Source of the DNA: Acidipropionibacterium virtanenii
Lineage (GTDB): Bacteria > Actinomycetota > Actinomycetes > Propionibacteriales > Propionibacteriaceae
Direction: 5' to 3'
Length of the DNA stretch: 64,000 nt
Assembly (NCBI RefSeq): GCF_003325455.1
Contig: NZ_CP025198.1
Coordinates: 2,790,001-2,854,000, forward strand
The translations under genes were made by a program, and so were the position numbers. Below the pieces are notes generated by a model. The model ran no database searches. It was given only the letters and a program-made list of their open reading frames with translations, and was not told where the DNA came from. This document shows positions 20,253-30,449 of this stretch, one piece after another; position 1 is the stretch's first letter; the number at the start of each line of letters is the position of its first letter.

Positions 20253-21407
20253 TCAGTTCACCGATCCGAACGGAGCCGAGTCCCACTCGCGGGGATCAGG
20301 CTGGCGCGCCTTGGCGGTGAACTCCTGGAGGGCGGCCCTGGCGTCGGCGTCCAGTCCCGTCGGGATGGCCACCTCGACCTTCGCCAGCAGGTCTCCCCTG
20401 GCCCCGTTGGAGCGCGGCACCCCCTTGCCCCGCACCCTGAAGGTGCGGCCGTTGGGCGTCCCGGCGGGGATCTTGAGGGTCACGGTGCCGCCGGACAGCA
20501 GCGGCACGGTGATCCTGGCTCCCAGGGCCGCCTCGGAGAAGGTCACCGGGACAGTGACTGTCAGATTGTGGCCGTCGCGACCGAACACCTTGTCAGAACC
20601 CACATGGACGACGACATACAGGTCTCCGGCGGAGCCGCCGTTCTCACCGGGCGATCCCTTGCCCTTGATCCTGATCCGCTGCCCGTCCTCGACACCGGCC
20701 GGGATCCGCACCTGCATGGTCTTGGCGGCCCTGGCCCGCCCGGATCCGTTGCAGACCGGGCAGGGGTCGTCGACGATCATGCCGCGGCCCTTGCAGTCGG
20801 GGCAGGGCTCGCTCATCTGGAAGACGCCGCCGCTGGTGGTGGCGTGCATCCCCGAGCCCTCACAGGTGGGGCAGACCCTCGGCACGGTGCCGGCCTTGGC
20901 GCCTGTCCCGCGGCAGGCCTGGCAGGCATCCTCGGAGACCATCTGCATCGGCACCGTCACCCCCGCGATCGACTCACGGAATGCGACGGTGACCTCGCCC
21001 TCGACGTCGGCCCCGCGCCGCGCGCTCCTGGTGCTGGTGCGCCTCCCGCCGGTCGATCCGAACAGATTGCCGAAGATATCGCCGAAGCCCTCACCGGAGC
21101 CGGCGTTGCGGAACAGGTCCTCGACGCGGACGTTCTGGGCCCCTCCGCGGGGGAACTTGAACCCACCCCCGCCGAAGAGACTGCGCTGCTGGTCGTACTC
21201 CTTGCGCTTGGTCGCATTGCCGAGCACGTCGTGGGCCTCGGAGGCGTCCTTGAAGCGCGCCTCGGCAGCCTTGTCCCCGGGGTGGGAGTCAGGGTGGTTG
21301 TCCCGCGCGATCTTGCGGAACGCCTTCTTGATCTCCTCGGGCTTGGCGTCCTTCGAGACGCCCAGCACCTTGTAGTAGTCCTTGTTAGCCCAGTCACTGG
21401 TGCTCAT
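20253..21407 (-). CDS. dnaJ: Chaperone DnaJ
   Basis: 384 residues. J-domain (about 9-75) with NHPDSHP (HPD motif), G/F-rich region (about 80-125), four CxxCxGxG zinc repeats (CQACRGTG, CPTCEGSG, CPDCKGRG, CPVCNGSG at about 165-235) and a C-terminal peptide-binding domain. It delivers unfolded proteins to DnaK and stimulates its ATPase. Operon position 3 of 4. The DNWANKDYYKVLG-type N-terminus is the actinobacterial DnaJ1 form that accompanies GrpE and HspR. Confidence 0.97.
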   Translation of the reverse strand: MSTSDWANKDYYKVLGVSKDAKPEEIKKAFRKIARDNHPDSHPGDKAAEARFKDASEAHDVLGNATKRKEYDQQRSLFGGGGFKFPRGGAQNVRVEDLFRNAGSGEGFGDIFGNLFGSTGGRRTSTRSARRGADVEGEVTVAFRESIAGVTVPMQMVSEDACQACRGTGAKAGTVPRVCPTCEGSGMHATTSGGVFQMSEPCPDCKGRGMIVDDPCPVCNGSGRARAAKTMQVRIPAGVEDGQRIRIKGKGSPGENGGSAGDLYVVVHVGSDKVFGRDGHNLTVTVPVTFSEAALGARITVPLLSGGTVTLKIPAGTPNGRTFRVRGKGVPRSNGARGDLLAKVEVAIPTGLDADARAALQEFTAKARQPDPREWDSAPFGSVN

Positions 21408-21440
21408 TCAGCGCCTCCTCCCGATCCACACATCCATCGT

Positions 21441-22124
21441 TCACTTCTCGGTGTCGTCGGCCGATCCGCCGGCCTCCGCCACACCCGCGTCGTCGCCTTC
21501 ATCGCCGCCCGCCAGAGCCTCGGGATCGGGGTCGGAGACCGCCACCTGAGCGGGGCGCACGACCCGGTCACCCACCTTGTAGCCCCGCCCCATGACCTGA
21601 GACACCGAGACCACCGTGGCCCCGGGCAGCGGGATCTGCATGAGGGCGTTGTGCAGATAGGGGTCGAAGGCGTCGCCCACCTCCCCGAAGGAGGTCAGCT
21701 CGTGGTCGGCGGCCACCTTCTCCAGGGCATCGGTCACCGCCTTGAATCCGGAGCCCTCTGTCACCTCGCCGTGCTCGCGCGCCATGTGGATGGCGTCGAG
21801 CACCGGGACCAGGGAGGCGACGACCTTCTCGACCCCGCCCTGCTTCGCCGCGTTGCGCTCGCGGTCCGAGCGCTTCTTGAAGTTCACGTACTCGGCCTGG
21901 AGGCGCTGCAGGTCCTCGGTGCGCTCGGCCAGCAGATTCTCCAACCGGGCCTCCTCGGAGGGGGCGTCGCCGGCCCCGGACTCCTCCGGGGTCTCCAGCT
22001 CGACCCCTTCGACGATGTCCTCGAAGGTCTGGCGGTCGTCCGGGCCGGACTGCTCGCCCGATCCGTCCCCGCCGGCGGGTCCGCCGTCGCCGGCCTGCTC
22101 GTCGAAGTTCTCGTTCTCGCTCAT
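21441..22124 (-). CDS. grpE: Nucleotide exchange factor GrpE
   Basis: 227 residues with an acidic, low-complexity N-terminus (about 1-65), a long coiled coil ([25 protein letters not shown], in part) and the C-terminal beta domain ending in [14 protein letters not shown]. It releases ADP from DnaK. It lies 33 bases before dnaJ but 236 bases after dnaK, and that gap carries two hairpins. Confidence 0.96.
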   Translation of the reverse strand: MSENENFDEQAGDGGPAGGDGSGEQSGPDDRQTFEDIVEGVELETPEESGAGDAPSEEARLENLLAERTEDLQRLQAEYVNFKKRSDRERNAAKQGGVEKVVASLVPVLDAIHMAREHGEVTEGSGFKAVTDALEKVAADHELTSFGEVGDAFDPYLHNALMQIPLPGATVVSVSQVMGRGYKVGDRVVRPAQVAVSDPDPEALAGGDEGDDAGVAEAGGSADDTEK

Positions 22125-22254
22125 ATCGTCCTAGTCATCTCTGGTGGTACGGCCCGATCCGCGCCGTGCGGTGTCCCGGGCGGCGCGGTGGCGCCGGTGG
22201 TCGTGCGATCGCCTGCCCGGCGCGTCCCCGGGGCCATGTCTTTCCCATGTGGTT

Positions 22255-22286
22255 CCGGGGGCGCCGGCGACTACCGACGCCCCCGG
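22255..22286 (-). terminator. Hairpin in the dnaK-grpE gap (inner)
   Basis: CCGGGGGCG (22255-22263) pairs perfectly with CGCCCCCGG (22278-22286). With the second hairpin closer to dnaK it could act as a partial terminator or processing site inside the operon. Confidence 0.5.
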
Positions 22287-22320
22287 TCCGGACCCTGAAG
22301 ATCATGCCAGACGGCGGGTG

Positions 22321-22353
22321 CCCCGCGACGGCCCGTGAGGACTCGTCGCGGGG
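22321..22353 (-). terminator. Hairpin directly after dnaK
   Basis: CCCCGCGACG (22321-22330) pairs perfectly with CGTCGCGGGG (22344-22353), beginning 7 bases after the dnaK stop on the minus strand. Candidate attenuator. Confidence 0.5.
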
Positions 22354-22360
22354 CCCGGGA

Positions 22361-24220
<1,860 letters not shown>

Positions 24221-24353
24221 GTTCTGGTTCCTCCTGTGAACGGATACTTTTCCGTATATCGATTGTCCGGAAGGGCCTCGGGCCGTTGGGGCTGACGTCG
24301 TCACCCCCAGGACCGGGCCCGGTAAGTTCTTCGCGGTGCTCTCGGGATGCCCC

Positions 24354-24374
24354 CTTGAGCAGCTACGACTCAAG
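24354..24374 (-). promoter_or_regulatory. HAIR operator (HspR site), proximal to dnaK
   Basis: CTTGAGC-N7-ACTCAAG, one mismatch to consensus, overlapping the proposed -10 of the dnaK promoter. Confidence 0.88.
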
Positions 24375-24401
24375 GCTAACTGTTGAGTCGACCCGTATCA
24401 A
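24373..24401 (-). promoter_or_regulatory. dnaK promoter
   Basis: On the minus strand TTGATA (24401-24396), 17-base spacer, TAGCCT (24378-24373). Same arrangement as at clpB: the -10 overlaps the proximal HAIR and the -35 lies between the two HAIR sites. Confidence 0.5.
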
Positions 24402-24428
24402 CCCCGTACGGGATCTCTCAGGGCCAAC

Positions 24429-24449
24429 CTTGAGTACACCACACTCAAC
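24429..24449 (-). promoter_or_regulatory. HAIR operator (HspR site), distal to dnaK
   Basis: CTTGAGT-N7-ACTCAAC, identical in both half-sites to the distal HAIR of clpB. Confidence 0.88.
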
Positions 24450-24519
24450 CTTGAACGACGGCACTCTATTCCCCGACGGGTCAGCGTGCCTCCGGAGCCT
24501 GTATGTGGGTTCTCATCCG

Positions 24520-24570
24520 AGCTTGTCGTTCAACCCGTGGTGGTCTTCCCCACGGGTTGAACGACAAGCT
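24520..24570. repeat. Long intergenic hairpin H3 (21-bp perfect stem)
   Basis: Arms 24520-24540 and 24550-24570 are perfect reverse complements with a 9-base loop. It lies between the dnaK promoter and the start of the broken accessory genes. Confidence 0.85.
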
Positions 24571-24590
24571 GAGCCAATGCATCAAGTCAG

Positions 24591-24672
24591 GTGCTCAGCG
24601 ATCCGAAAGTGGCCCAGTCCTTGAGCTGGACTGGTCAGGCGCTGGCCGACCTCGGTTGGACCTACCACGTCC
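24591..24672 (+). pseudogene. Scrap of a TnsA-like transposase endonuclease (tentative)
   Basis: From 24591 one frame reads VLSDPKVAQSLSWTGQ then ALADLGWTY, which resembles the middle of actinobacterial TnsA-like proteins (pattern: WTxxALxxLGWxYEVWS). The similarity ends at about 24670, where it meets the broken ATPase gene on the other strand. Only about 25 residues remain, so the assignment is weak. Confidence 0.3.
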
Positions 24673-25003
24673 GGGCGACGCCGACCCGCTGCTGCTGGCC
24701 ACCGGAGAGTTGTGCAGGACAGCGGCGGGCAAGGTTCTTTTCCAGGCCGAGGGACTGCATCACGTAACCGATCGAGCGGCGCAGCCGGACGGCATCCCGC
24801 TCCCTGACCTCCCCACCGTCGATCAGCACCTGACCGGCGGTGGGCTCCACCATGCGGTTCACCATGCGAAGGAGCGTGGTCCTCCCGGAGCCGGACGGGC
24901 CCACCATCACGACGGTCGTGTGTGAGGCGACCATGAGGCTGGGCTCGCGCACGGCGACCGTCCCGTCGGAATAGTGTTTGCTGGGGTTCCTGAACTCGAT
25001 CAC
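24662..25003 (-). pseudogene. Broken ABC transporter ATPase (OpuCA-like)
   Basis: 113 codons. It has a normal start (MIEFRNPSKHYSDGT), Walker A GPSGSGRTT (K of GKT replaced by R) and SIGYVMQSLGLEKN, then jumps directly to the signature CPAQLSGGQQQRVGVAR, missing about 35 residues that normally lie between, and stops two codons later (TW-stop) where the TnsA-like scrap begins. Walker B and the C-terminal half are absent. SIGYVMQ and LSGGQQQRVGVAR point to the osmoprotectant (OpuCA/ProV) group. It cannot be a working ATPase. Confidence 0.8.
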
Positions 25004-25076
25004 GACTCCCCTTCGCTTCGGCTGGGCGTCTCTACGTCCGGGCCACCGGCACTGTCCTATGCCAACGACACGTGCG

Positions 25077-26498
25077 TCATTCCCACCACTGGCTGCGGCA
25101 GGTCTCCAGCAGCCGCAGCCAGACCTCGCTGATGGTGGGGTACGCGGGCACGGCGTGCCAGAGCCGCTCCAGCGGAACCTCCCCGACGATGGCGATGGTG
25201 GCTGAGTGCAGCAGGTCGGCGACGTCCTGGCCCACGAAGGTGGCCCCGACGATGACGCGGCGTTCCTCGTCGATGACGAGTTTGGCGTGCCCGCTGTACC
25301 CGTCGGCGTGCAGGCTTGCTCCCGCGACCTGCCCGACGTCGTATTCCACGGTCCGTACGCGAACGCCTGCTGCGCGGGCTTGCGCCTCGGTCAGCCCCAC
25401 CGCAGCGACCTCGGGATCGGTGAACACAACACGAGGGACCGCGACGTGATCGGCAGTGGCGACGTACCGGCTCCAGTGCTGATCCGACACGGGGATCGAG
25501 TTCAGCCTGGCGGCGATGGCCTCGCCCGCCGCGCGTGCCTGGTACTTGCCTTGGTGCGTGAGTAGCGCCCGTCCGTTGACGTCGCCGACGGCGTAGAGCC
25601 AGTCGGTGCCGTCGACGAGCATGGTGTCGTCCACCGTGAGGTCCGTGCCGAGACCGACCGATTCCAGCCCGACGTCGGCCGTGGCGGGCCTGCGTCCGGT
25701 GGCGACGAGGATCTCGTCGCCCATCACGGTTCTGCCATCGCCGAGGGTGACCGTCACCTCGCCGTGCGCATCGCGATCCACGCGGGCAAGAGCGTCACCG
25801 ATGCGCACGTCGACGCCTTCGGCAGCCAACGCCGTCGCGACGTACTCACCGACGAAGGGTTCCTCACGCTCCAGGAGGGTCCCCTTGGACAGGAGCGTCA
25901 CCTGCGACCCGAGGGAGGAGAAGGCGAACGCCATCTCACTTCCGGCCACGCCTCCGCCCACGATGATCAGACGCGGCGGGACCTGCTCCGCTGCGGTCAC
26001 CTCGCGGGTACCCCATGCCTTGGCCTCCGCGAGGCCGGGGATCGGGGGGATGCTCGGGACGGACCCGGTCGACAGGGCGACGGCCCTGGCCGAGTACACC
26101 TTCTCCCCCACCTTCACGCGGCCCGACCCGTCGAGGCGTCCGTGTCCGCGGATCAGGTCGATGCCTGCGGATGCGACCCAGGCGACCTGCCCGTCGTCCT
26201 TCCACCCGCTGGTGAATGCCGTGCGTCGCGCGAGCACGGCTGCCGCGTCGAGCTCGCCGGTGACGGCCTCACGGGCACCGGGGAGGCGGCGCGCCGCGCG
26301 GAGAGCGTGGCCACTGCGCAGCAGTGCCTTCGAGGGCATGCAGGCCCAGTACGAGCACTCGCCGCCGACGAGCTCGGATTCGACGAGCCCCACGCGCAGG
26401 CCTCGCTGGACGGCGTAGTCCGCGACGTTCTCACCGGCCGGACCGCCACCGATCACGAGCAGGTCGTAGCCGACGTCAGTGGTTCCCGGGGTACTCAT
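25077..26498 (-). CDS. FAD-dependent pyridine nucleotide-disulfide oxidoreductase
   Basis: 473 residues from ATG 26498 (GAAGGACG upstream). FAD site VIGGGPAGENVADYA, a redox disulfide C-SYWA-C followed by MPSKALLR, NAD(P) site IIVGGGVAGSEMAFAF and YAVGDVNGRALLTH. It belongs with lipoamide dehydrogenase, mycothione and mercuric reductases. The usual C-terminal HxHPT active-site histidine is replaced (AVPAYPTISEVWL), so it is not a standard lipoamide dehydrogenase. It overlaps the upstream DUF308-like gene by 4 bases (ATGA). Substrate unknown. Confidence 0.85.
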   Translation of the reverse strand: MSTPGTTDVGYDLLVIGGGPAGENVADYAVQRGLRVGLVESELVGGECSYWACMPSKALLRSGHALRAARRLPGAREAVTGELDAAAVLARRTAFTSGWKDDGQVAWVASAGIDLIRGHGRLDGSGRVKVGEKVYSARAVALSTGSVPSIPPIPGLAEAKAWGTREVTAAEQVPPRLIIVGGGVAGSEMAFAFSSLGSQVTLLSKGTLLEREEPFVGEYVATALAAEGVDVRIGDALARVDRDAHGEVTVTLGDGRTVMGDEILVATGRRPATADVGLESVGLGTDLTVDDTMLVDGTDWLYAVGDVNGRALLTHQGKYQARAAGEAIAARLNSIPVSDQHWSRYVATADHVAVPRVVFTDPEVAAVGLTEAQARAAGVRVRTVEYDVGQVAGASLHADGYSGHAKLVIDEERRVIVGATFVGQDVADLLHSATIAIVGEVPLERLWHAVPAYPTISEVWLRLLETCRSQWWE

Positions 26499-27070
26499 GC
26501 GGCGTCCTTCCGCAGCTTCAGGCTCAGGCGGATGGCGGAGACGAGGAAGAAGATGGCCCCCAGGGTCGCGTATCCTGCCGCGCCCGTCATCGCCCCGTTG
26601 CCCTGGAGGCCTTGGAGGAGGAACGACGCGCCAGCCAACACCGAAATCCCGCCTGAGAGCATCTGGGCGACCTGACCGCCGGAGCGGCGGTTGCGGATCG
26701 CGGTGATCAGCTGCGGGATGCCGGACACGATCGCCCACACTCCCCAGACGGCCAGGGCCGCAGGGATCGACATCGACGAGGAGATCCCGAGCGCGATGGC
26801 GACCAGGAAACTGACGACAACGTTGACCCATTCCGTGGCCTTGGACCGCTGTGCGTCAGGGTCGGCGCGCAGCTGCCACACCACGGCGCCCGCGTCGAAG
26901 GCCGGGTAGATGATCAGCAGCACGGTGAGGAGGGCGTTCGGGTCGGTGGCCTTCGCGGCCGTGGTGAACATGATGCCGACCCAGACAATGGCGAAGACGA
27001 AACGGACGAAGTAGAGCGTGCGCAGTTTGCGCGCGTAGGCGAGGGCGGACGTGGTCCCTGTGGTGGTCAT
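26495..27070 (-). CDS. DUF308-like (HdeD-type) membrane protein
   Basis: 191 residues from ATG 27070. About six hydrophobic helices in helix pairs, with VWGVWAIVSGIPQLI and GGISVLAGASFLLQG, the repeated helix-hairpin pattern of HdeD/DUF308 membrane proteins. Some relatives aid acid or stress tolerance. Translationally coupled to the oxidoreductase downstream. Confidence 0.65.
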   Translation of the reverse strand: MTTTGTTSALAYARKLRTLYFVRFVFAIVWVGIMFTTAAKATDPNALLTVLLIIYPAFDAGAVVWQLRADPDAQRSKATEWVNVVVSFLVAIALGISSSMSIPAALAVWGVWAIVSGIPQLITAIRNRRSGGQVAQMLSGGISVLAGASFLLQGLQGNGAMTGAAGYATLGAIFFLVSAIRLSLKLRKDAA

Positions 27071-27102
27071 GGCGTGTTCCTGTTCTCGGATCGGGAGGGC
27101 GC

Positions 27103-27534
27103 TCAGGCGACGGTGGTCGTGAGCGTGACGGGGACGTTTCCGCTGGTTGCGACGGAGTAGGGGCACACGGCGTGGGCGGCGGCGACGAGTTCCTCCGCCG
27201 CCTCCTGGGCCATGCCACCTCCGACGTGAACGAGGAGTTCCGCGCTCAACGCGAGTCCGCCCTCGGCGGTCTTGTTGAGGGTCACCTGGGCGGTGACCGT
27301 GGAGTCCGTGAGGGACGTCTTGTTCTGCGCCGCGACCATCTTCAGGCCCGAGTGGAAGCACGACGCCCAGCCTGCTGCGAAGAGCTGCTCGGGATTGGTT
27401 GCGCCGCCCGGGCCACCCATCGAGGCCGGGATCGCCAGGGAGAGGTCGAGGAGGCCGTCGTCGGTGACGGCGCGGCCCCCGGCGCGACCCTCACCGGTCG
27501 AGGTGGCGGTTGCGGTGTACAGCGGTGCGGACAT
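27103..27534 (-). CDS. ohr: Organic hydroperoxide resistance protein (Ohr/OsmC family)
   Basis: 143 residues, full Ohr length. The two redox cysteines are in NPEQLFAAGWASCFHSGLK (as FAAGWASCFHSGLK) and HAVCPYSVATSGNVPV. Ohr reduces organic and fatty-acid hydroperoxides to alcohols as a dimer with active sites at the interface, re-reduced by lipoylated proteins. GAAGGAG precedes the ATG. Upstream inverted repeats may be a MarR/OhrR operator, but no ohrR gene is adjacent. It is head of a minus-strand cluster with the DUF308-like and disulfide oxidoreductase genes; the latter could be its reductant, which is speculation. Confidence 0.93.
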   Translation of the reverse strand: MSAPLYTATATSTGEGRAGGRAVTDDGLLDLSLAIPASMGGPGGATNPEQLFAAGWASCFHSGLKMVAAQNKTSLTDSTVTAQVTLNKTAEGGLALSAELLVHVGGGMAQEAAEELVAAAHAVCPYSVATSGNVPVTLTTTVA

Positions 27535-27556
27535 GTTCTTCTCCTTCTTGTCACGA

Positions 27557-27600
27557 ACAGTAGAGTAACTAGTTCGTCTACTTCGCTAATGTAGACTACT
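27557..27600 (-). promoter_or_regulatory. Operator-like inverted repeats upstream of ohr
   Basis: GTCTAC-N9-GTAGAC at 27576-27596 and an overlapping GTAGA...TCTAC pair starting near 27560, in an AT-rich stretch just before the ohr start. MarR-family OhrR sites have this character. The regulator is not identified. Confidence 0.4.
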
Positions 27601-27789
27601 TGGTACACCTACGCAACAGCACAGCGAGCATCGGAGGCAGAAATGCACTCAGACGCGACGGGACCATGGAGAACGGCTACCTGGGCGGGGCCGACTCCGT
27701 CGCCGGTTCGCTGAGTTCCACCTTCGAGACCGTCCTCTTGGCGGAGAAGCCCTGAGGCATCCGTTGCTGCGCCGCGTGTCCCTGACCGA

Positions 27790-28881
27790 TCACTGACCAG
27801 CCCCGCGCGACGCGAACGACCGGCTGAAGGATTGCCCGGAGCGGACCAGCCCTCGCGCCGGTTGCAGCCTGTCGGCCTCGTAGCGCCTCAGCGCCTCCCC
27901 GATGCTGTCGTGACGTTCGAGCGCGTCACCGAGAGCCAACGCATCCTCGGCCGACGCCGAGAAGCCCCTCCCGGTCATGGGCGAGGGCAGGTGGGCAGCA
28001 TCACCGACGAGACAGATCCTCTGCGTGACGAGGCGATCCGGTAGGTATTCGCCGATGGGAGTTCCTATGATGCTGCGGCGGGCGAGACAGTCCAGGATGG
28101 CTTCTCGCCAGGGTTCCGGCCAGTAATGACGCGCGTCACGAGCGAGTTCCCTGAACAGGGAATCCGGCATGTCATCCGGGCGCAGGGTGCGTTGAACAAC
28201 GTTGCCCCTGACGACGCCGGCCTTGCGCAGGAGTTCGTTGTGCCCAGCGTCGTACCATCCCCATCCAAGACGCCGACCGCGGGTCGTCGAGCCGTCTTCT
28301 CCCGGGAGGTAGTAAGCGTTGAGGCAGTAGTCGCCCTCGTAGAGGATCGCCAGATCAGAGGGCCACGCGGGAGCGCTGATGCTTGCTTCATCAACGAGCC
28401 CGAGCCAAATCACGTACCCGGAGAACACCGCGTTCGGTGTTTCGGGTGACACGAGGCCACGGACCGCACTTCTGTGCCCGTCGGCTCCGACGAGGAGATC
28501 GGCGTGCAGGACCTCGCCGCGATCGGTGGACACCCACGCGGAGCGATCGTCCTCGCCTGCCGAGGTGACAGTCACGGGTGCCTGGAGGTCGATGTGCGCC
28601 TCCGACTGAACGGCCTCGCGCAGGGATGCGTGGACATCCGTCCACGCTTGGGCACCTGAGGGGATGCTCTGATACGCGGTCTCAGACCGGCCGGTCAGTC
28701 GTCCGAGCAGGCCCTCTGCGACGGGGAGGGCTGCGCCGGTTCGCGACTTCCTGGCCGAGCGTTCCAGCAGCGTGACCTCCAGCCCTGCTCGCGCCAGTGT
28801 CAATGCGGTCATCAGTCCGGACAGCGATGCGCCCGCGACGATCGCAGTTTCGCGCTGCTTGTCTGTTGTCCCTAAGCTCAC
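27790..28881 (-). CDS. FAD-dependent monooxygenase (aromatic hydroxylase type)
   Basis: 363 residues. N-terminal FAD-binding fold AIVAGASLSGLMTALTLARAG with GxSxxG spacing, DLLVGADGHRSAVR (DG motif) and RICLVGDAAHLPSPMTGRG (GD motif, in pieces), as in p-hydroxybenzoate-hydroxylase-like flavoproteins such as 2,6-dihydroxypyridine hydroxylase and tetracycline-modifying TetX. It would hydroxylate an aromatic or polycyclic substrate with NAD(P)H and O2. It starts 4 bases after a broken MFS pump gene on the same strand. Confidence 0.85.
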   Translation of the reverse strand: MSLGTTDKQRETAIVAGASLSGLMTALTLARAGLEVTLLERSARKSRTGAALPVAEGLLGRLTGRSETAYQSIPSGAQAWTDVHASLREAVQSEAHIDLQAPVTVTSAGEDDRSAWVSTDRGEVLHADLLVGADGHRSAVRGLVSPETPNAVFSGYVIWLGLVDEASISAPAWPSDLAILYEGDYCLNAYYLPGEDGSTTRGRRLGWGWYDAGHNELLRKAGVVRGNVVQRTLRPDDMPDSLFRELARDARHYWPEPWREAILDCLARRSIIGTPIGEYLPDRLVTQRICLVGDAAHLPSPMTGRGFSASAEDALALGDALERHDSIGEALRRYEADRLQPARGLVRSGQSFSRSFASRGAGQ

Positions 28882-28884
28882 GTT

Positions 28885-29277
28885 TCAAGCTCCTGATCTG
28901 TTTGTCTGTTCTGTTACCGGGGTACGAAGCGCCCATGCCGTCAGGAGAGCTCCCGCGAGTGCGAGGATGCCGAGACCGATCACCACGGCGGCGGCGAGGG
29001 CAATCGCCAGAGCGAATGCTGCAATGCCGACTCGCAGTACACGACGTCGACCGAATCGATCAGCGAGGCTGCCCATCGCGAGCACCGTAGCGGCGAAGAC
29101 CGCGTTGTAGGCGTTTTGCACCCACTGTGCGCCTGACGCTGATGCGTGAAGGTCGGCCGTCAGGGCCGGCAGGATGATGGCCGGCCCCGTCACGGCGAAC
29201 GGCAGCAGGAAGGACGCGACCAGGACCGTCACCACCGTCGCACGTAGGTTTGGATCTCGTTGTCCCGAAGTAGTCAC
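28885..29277 (-). pseudogene. MFS drug-efflux pump with large internal deletion
   Basis: 130 codons. The N-terminus is a normal DHA2-type MFS start (FLLPFAVTGPAIILPALTADL, in part, then WVQNAYNAVFAATVLAMGSLADRFGRRRVL, with motif A GSLADRFGRRR), but after about 95 residues it passes directly into what looks like the last helix of the family (ILALAGALLTAWALR) and stops. Roughly 10 of 14 helices are missing, yet the frame is kept. It cannot be a pump as it stands. Confidence 0.65.
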
Positions 29278-29449
29278 CGGACCAGAATGGTCCGGAAGTC
29301 CTTCGACGTTCAGGCTCAGTTCCGCCTACGGTTCAGGCTCACCCCGCCACGTCGAACCTGGGTACTGACAGGTCTCCCCAAGGTCGGTGCTCACGCGCCA
29401 GACTGGGGGTATGAGAGGTGACGGGGTGCCGGGTCGGCACCATGACCAG

Positions 29450-30340
29450 ATGAGCCCGCAGCCCAACAACTGGAAGTCGGAACTCGGTGAGTTCCTCCAG
29501 GCCCGCCGAGCTGCGGTCGCCCCGGAGTCCGTCGGGCTGCCGCAGTCGGATCGACGCCGGGTGCCCGGATTGCGTCGCGAGGAGGTCGCCATCCTGGTCG
29601 GGGTCTCGACGGACTACTACGTACGTCTGGAGCAGGGCCGCGGTGGCCGACCAAGCGAGCAATTGCTCGAGGCCATCTCCCGGACTCTCCTGCTGGATTC
29701 GACCCAGCGCGCTCACCTGTACGATCTGGCCCACCCCAGGCCCCGGCGAGTCCGCAGAATCCCGCAGGAGCAGATGCCGGACATGACCCGCGCCTTCCTC
29801 AGCACCCTCGCCGTTCCTGCACTCGTGATGTCCCGCTCCATGCAGGTCATCGGCTGGAATCCGCTCGCATCGGCTGTATTCACCGACTACGGGGCGCTGC
29901 CCGATCAGGAGCGCAATTCTGCTCGCCTCCTCTTCCTCGACGAGGAGATCGCAGCTCGTCATCGGGACTGGGAAACGTCCGCGCGAGGCTCAGTGGGCAT
30001 CTTGAGGAAGGCCGCCGGGGAGGACCCCGACGACACAGCGCTAGCCTCCTTGGTCGGGGAGCTCTCCGTGCGAAGCGGAACCTTTCGACGACTCTGGGCC
30101 GAGCACCACGTCTATGAAAAATCGACAGGGATGAACCTGATGCGTCACCCCGACGTGGGCGACATCGACCTCAACTACGTCGCATGGACCACTCCGGCAA
30201 CACCACGACAGATGCTGGTCACCTACATGCCCAATGACCCGCGCTCGGCCGAGGCGGTGCAGCTGCTCGGATCGATGGCGGCAGCGTCATCTTCCACAGG
30301 TCCGGAGCCGCCACCGTCCGCTCGGGGCTCAAGGGCATAG
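29450..30340 (+). CDS. XRE-family regulator with MmyB-like ligand domain
   Basis: 296 residues from ATG 29450; ATG 29411 is a possible alternative. Helix-turn-helix VPGLRREEVAILVGVSTDYYVRLEQGR (in part: RREEVAILVGVSTDYYVRLE) at about 40-75, then the MmyB-like domain with ALVMSRSMQVIGWNPLA and the closing NYVAWTTP. In Streptomyces and relatives such regulators usually sit beside and control an NAD(P)-dependent oxidoreductase or a transporter. It is divergent from the MFS remnant and flavin monooxygenase, its likely targets. Confidence 0.9.
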   Translation: MSPQPNNWKSELGEFLQARRAAVAPESVGLPQSDRRRVPGLRREEVAILVGVSTDYYVRLEQGRGGRPSEQLLEAISRTLLLDSTQRAHLYDLAHPRPRRVRRIPQEQMPDMTRAFLSTLAVPALVMSRSMQVIGWNPLASAVFTDYGALPDQERNSARLLFLDEEIAARHRDWETSARGSVGILRKAAGEDPDDTALASLVGELSVRSGTFRRLWAEHHVYEKSTGMNLMRHPDVGDIDLNYVAWTTPATPRQMLVTYMPNDPRSAEAVQLLGSMAAASSSTGPEPPPSARGSRA

Positions 30341-30449
30341 GCGATCGCCGGTCGTGGCGGACTTGGCCGTCGGTGACATGCCGATCGAACGTGCCCTGGC
30401 CGACACTGCCCCACGAAGCCCGTGGTCCGAGTGGATGGTTGCGGGTACG

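Noticed and set aside
27666-27755. 29-codon open frame starting MENGYLGGADSVAG
   Set aside because: No ribosome site, no recognised family, and nothing around it to suggest a gene; possibly a gene tail left by deletion but unsupported.
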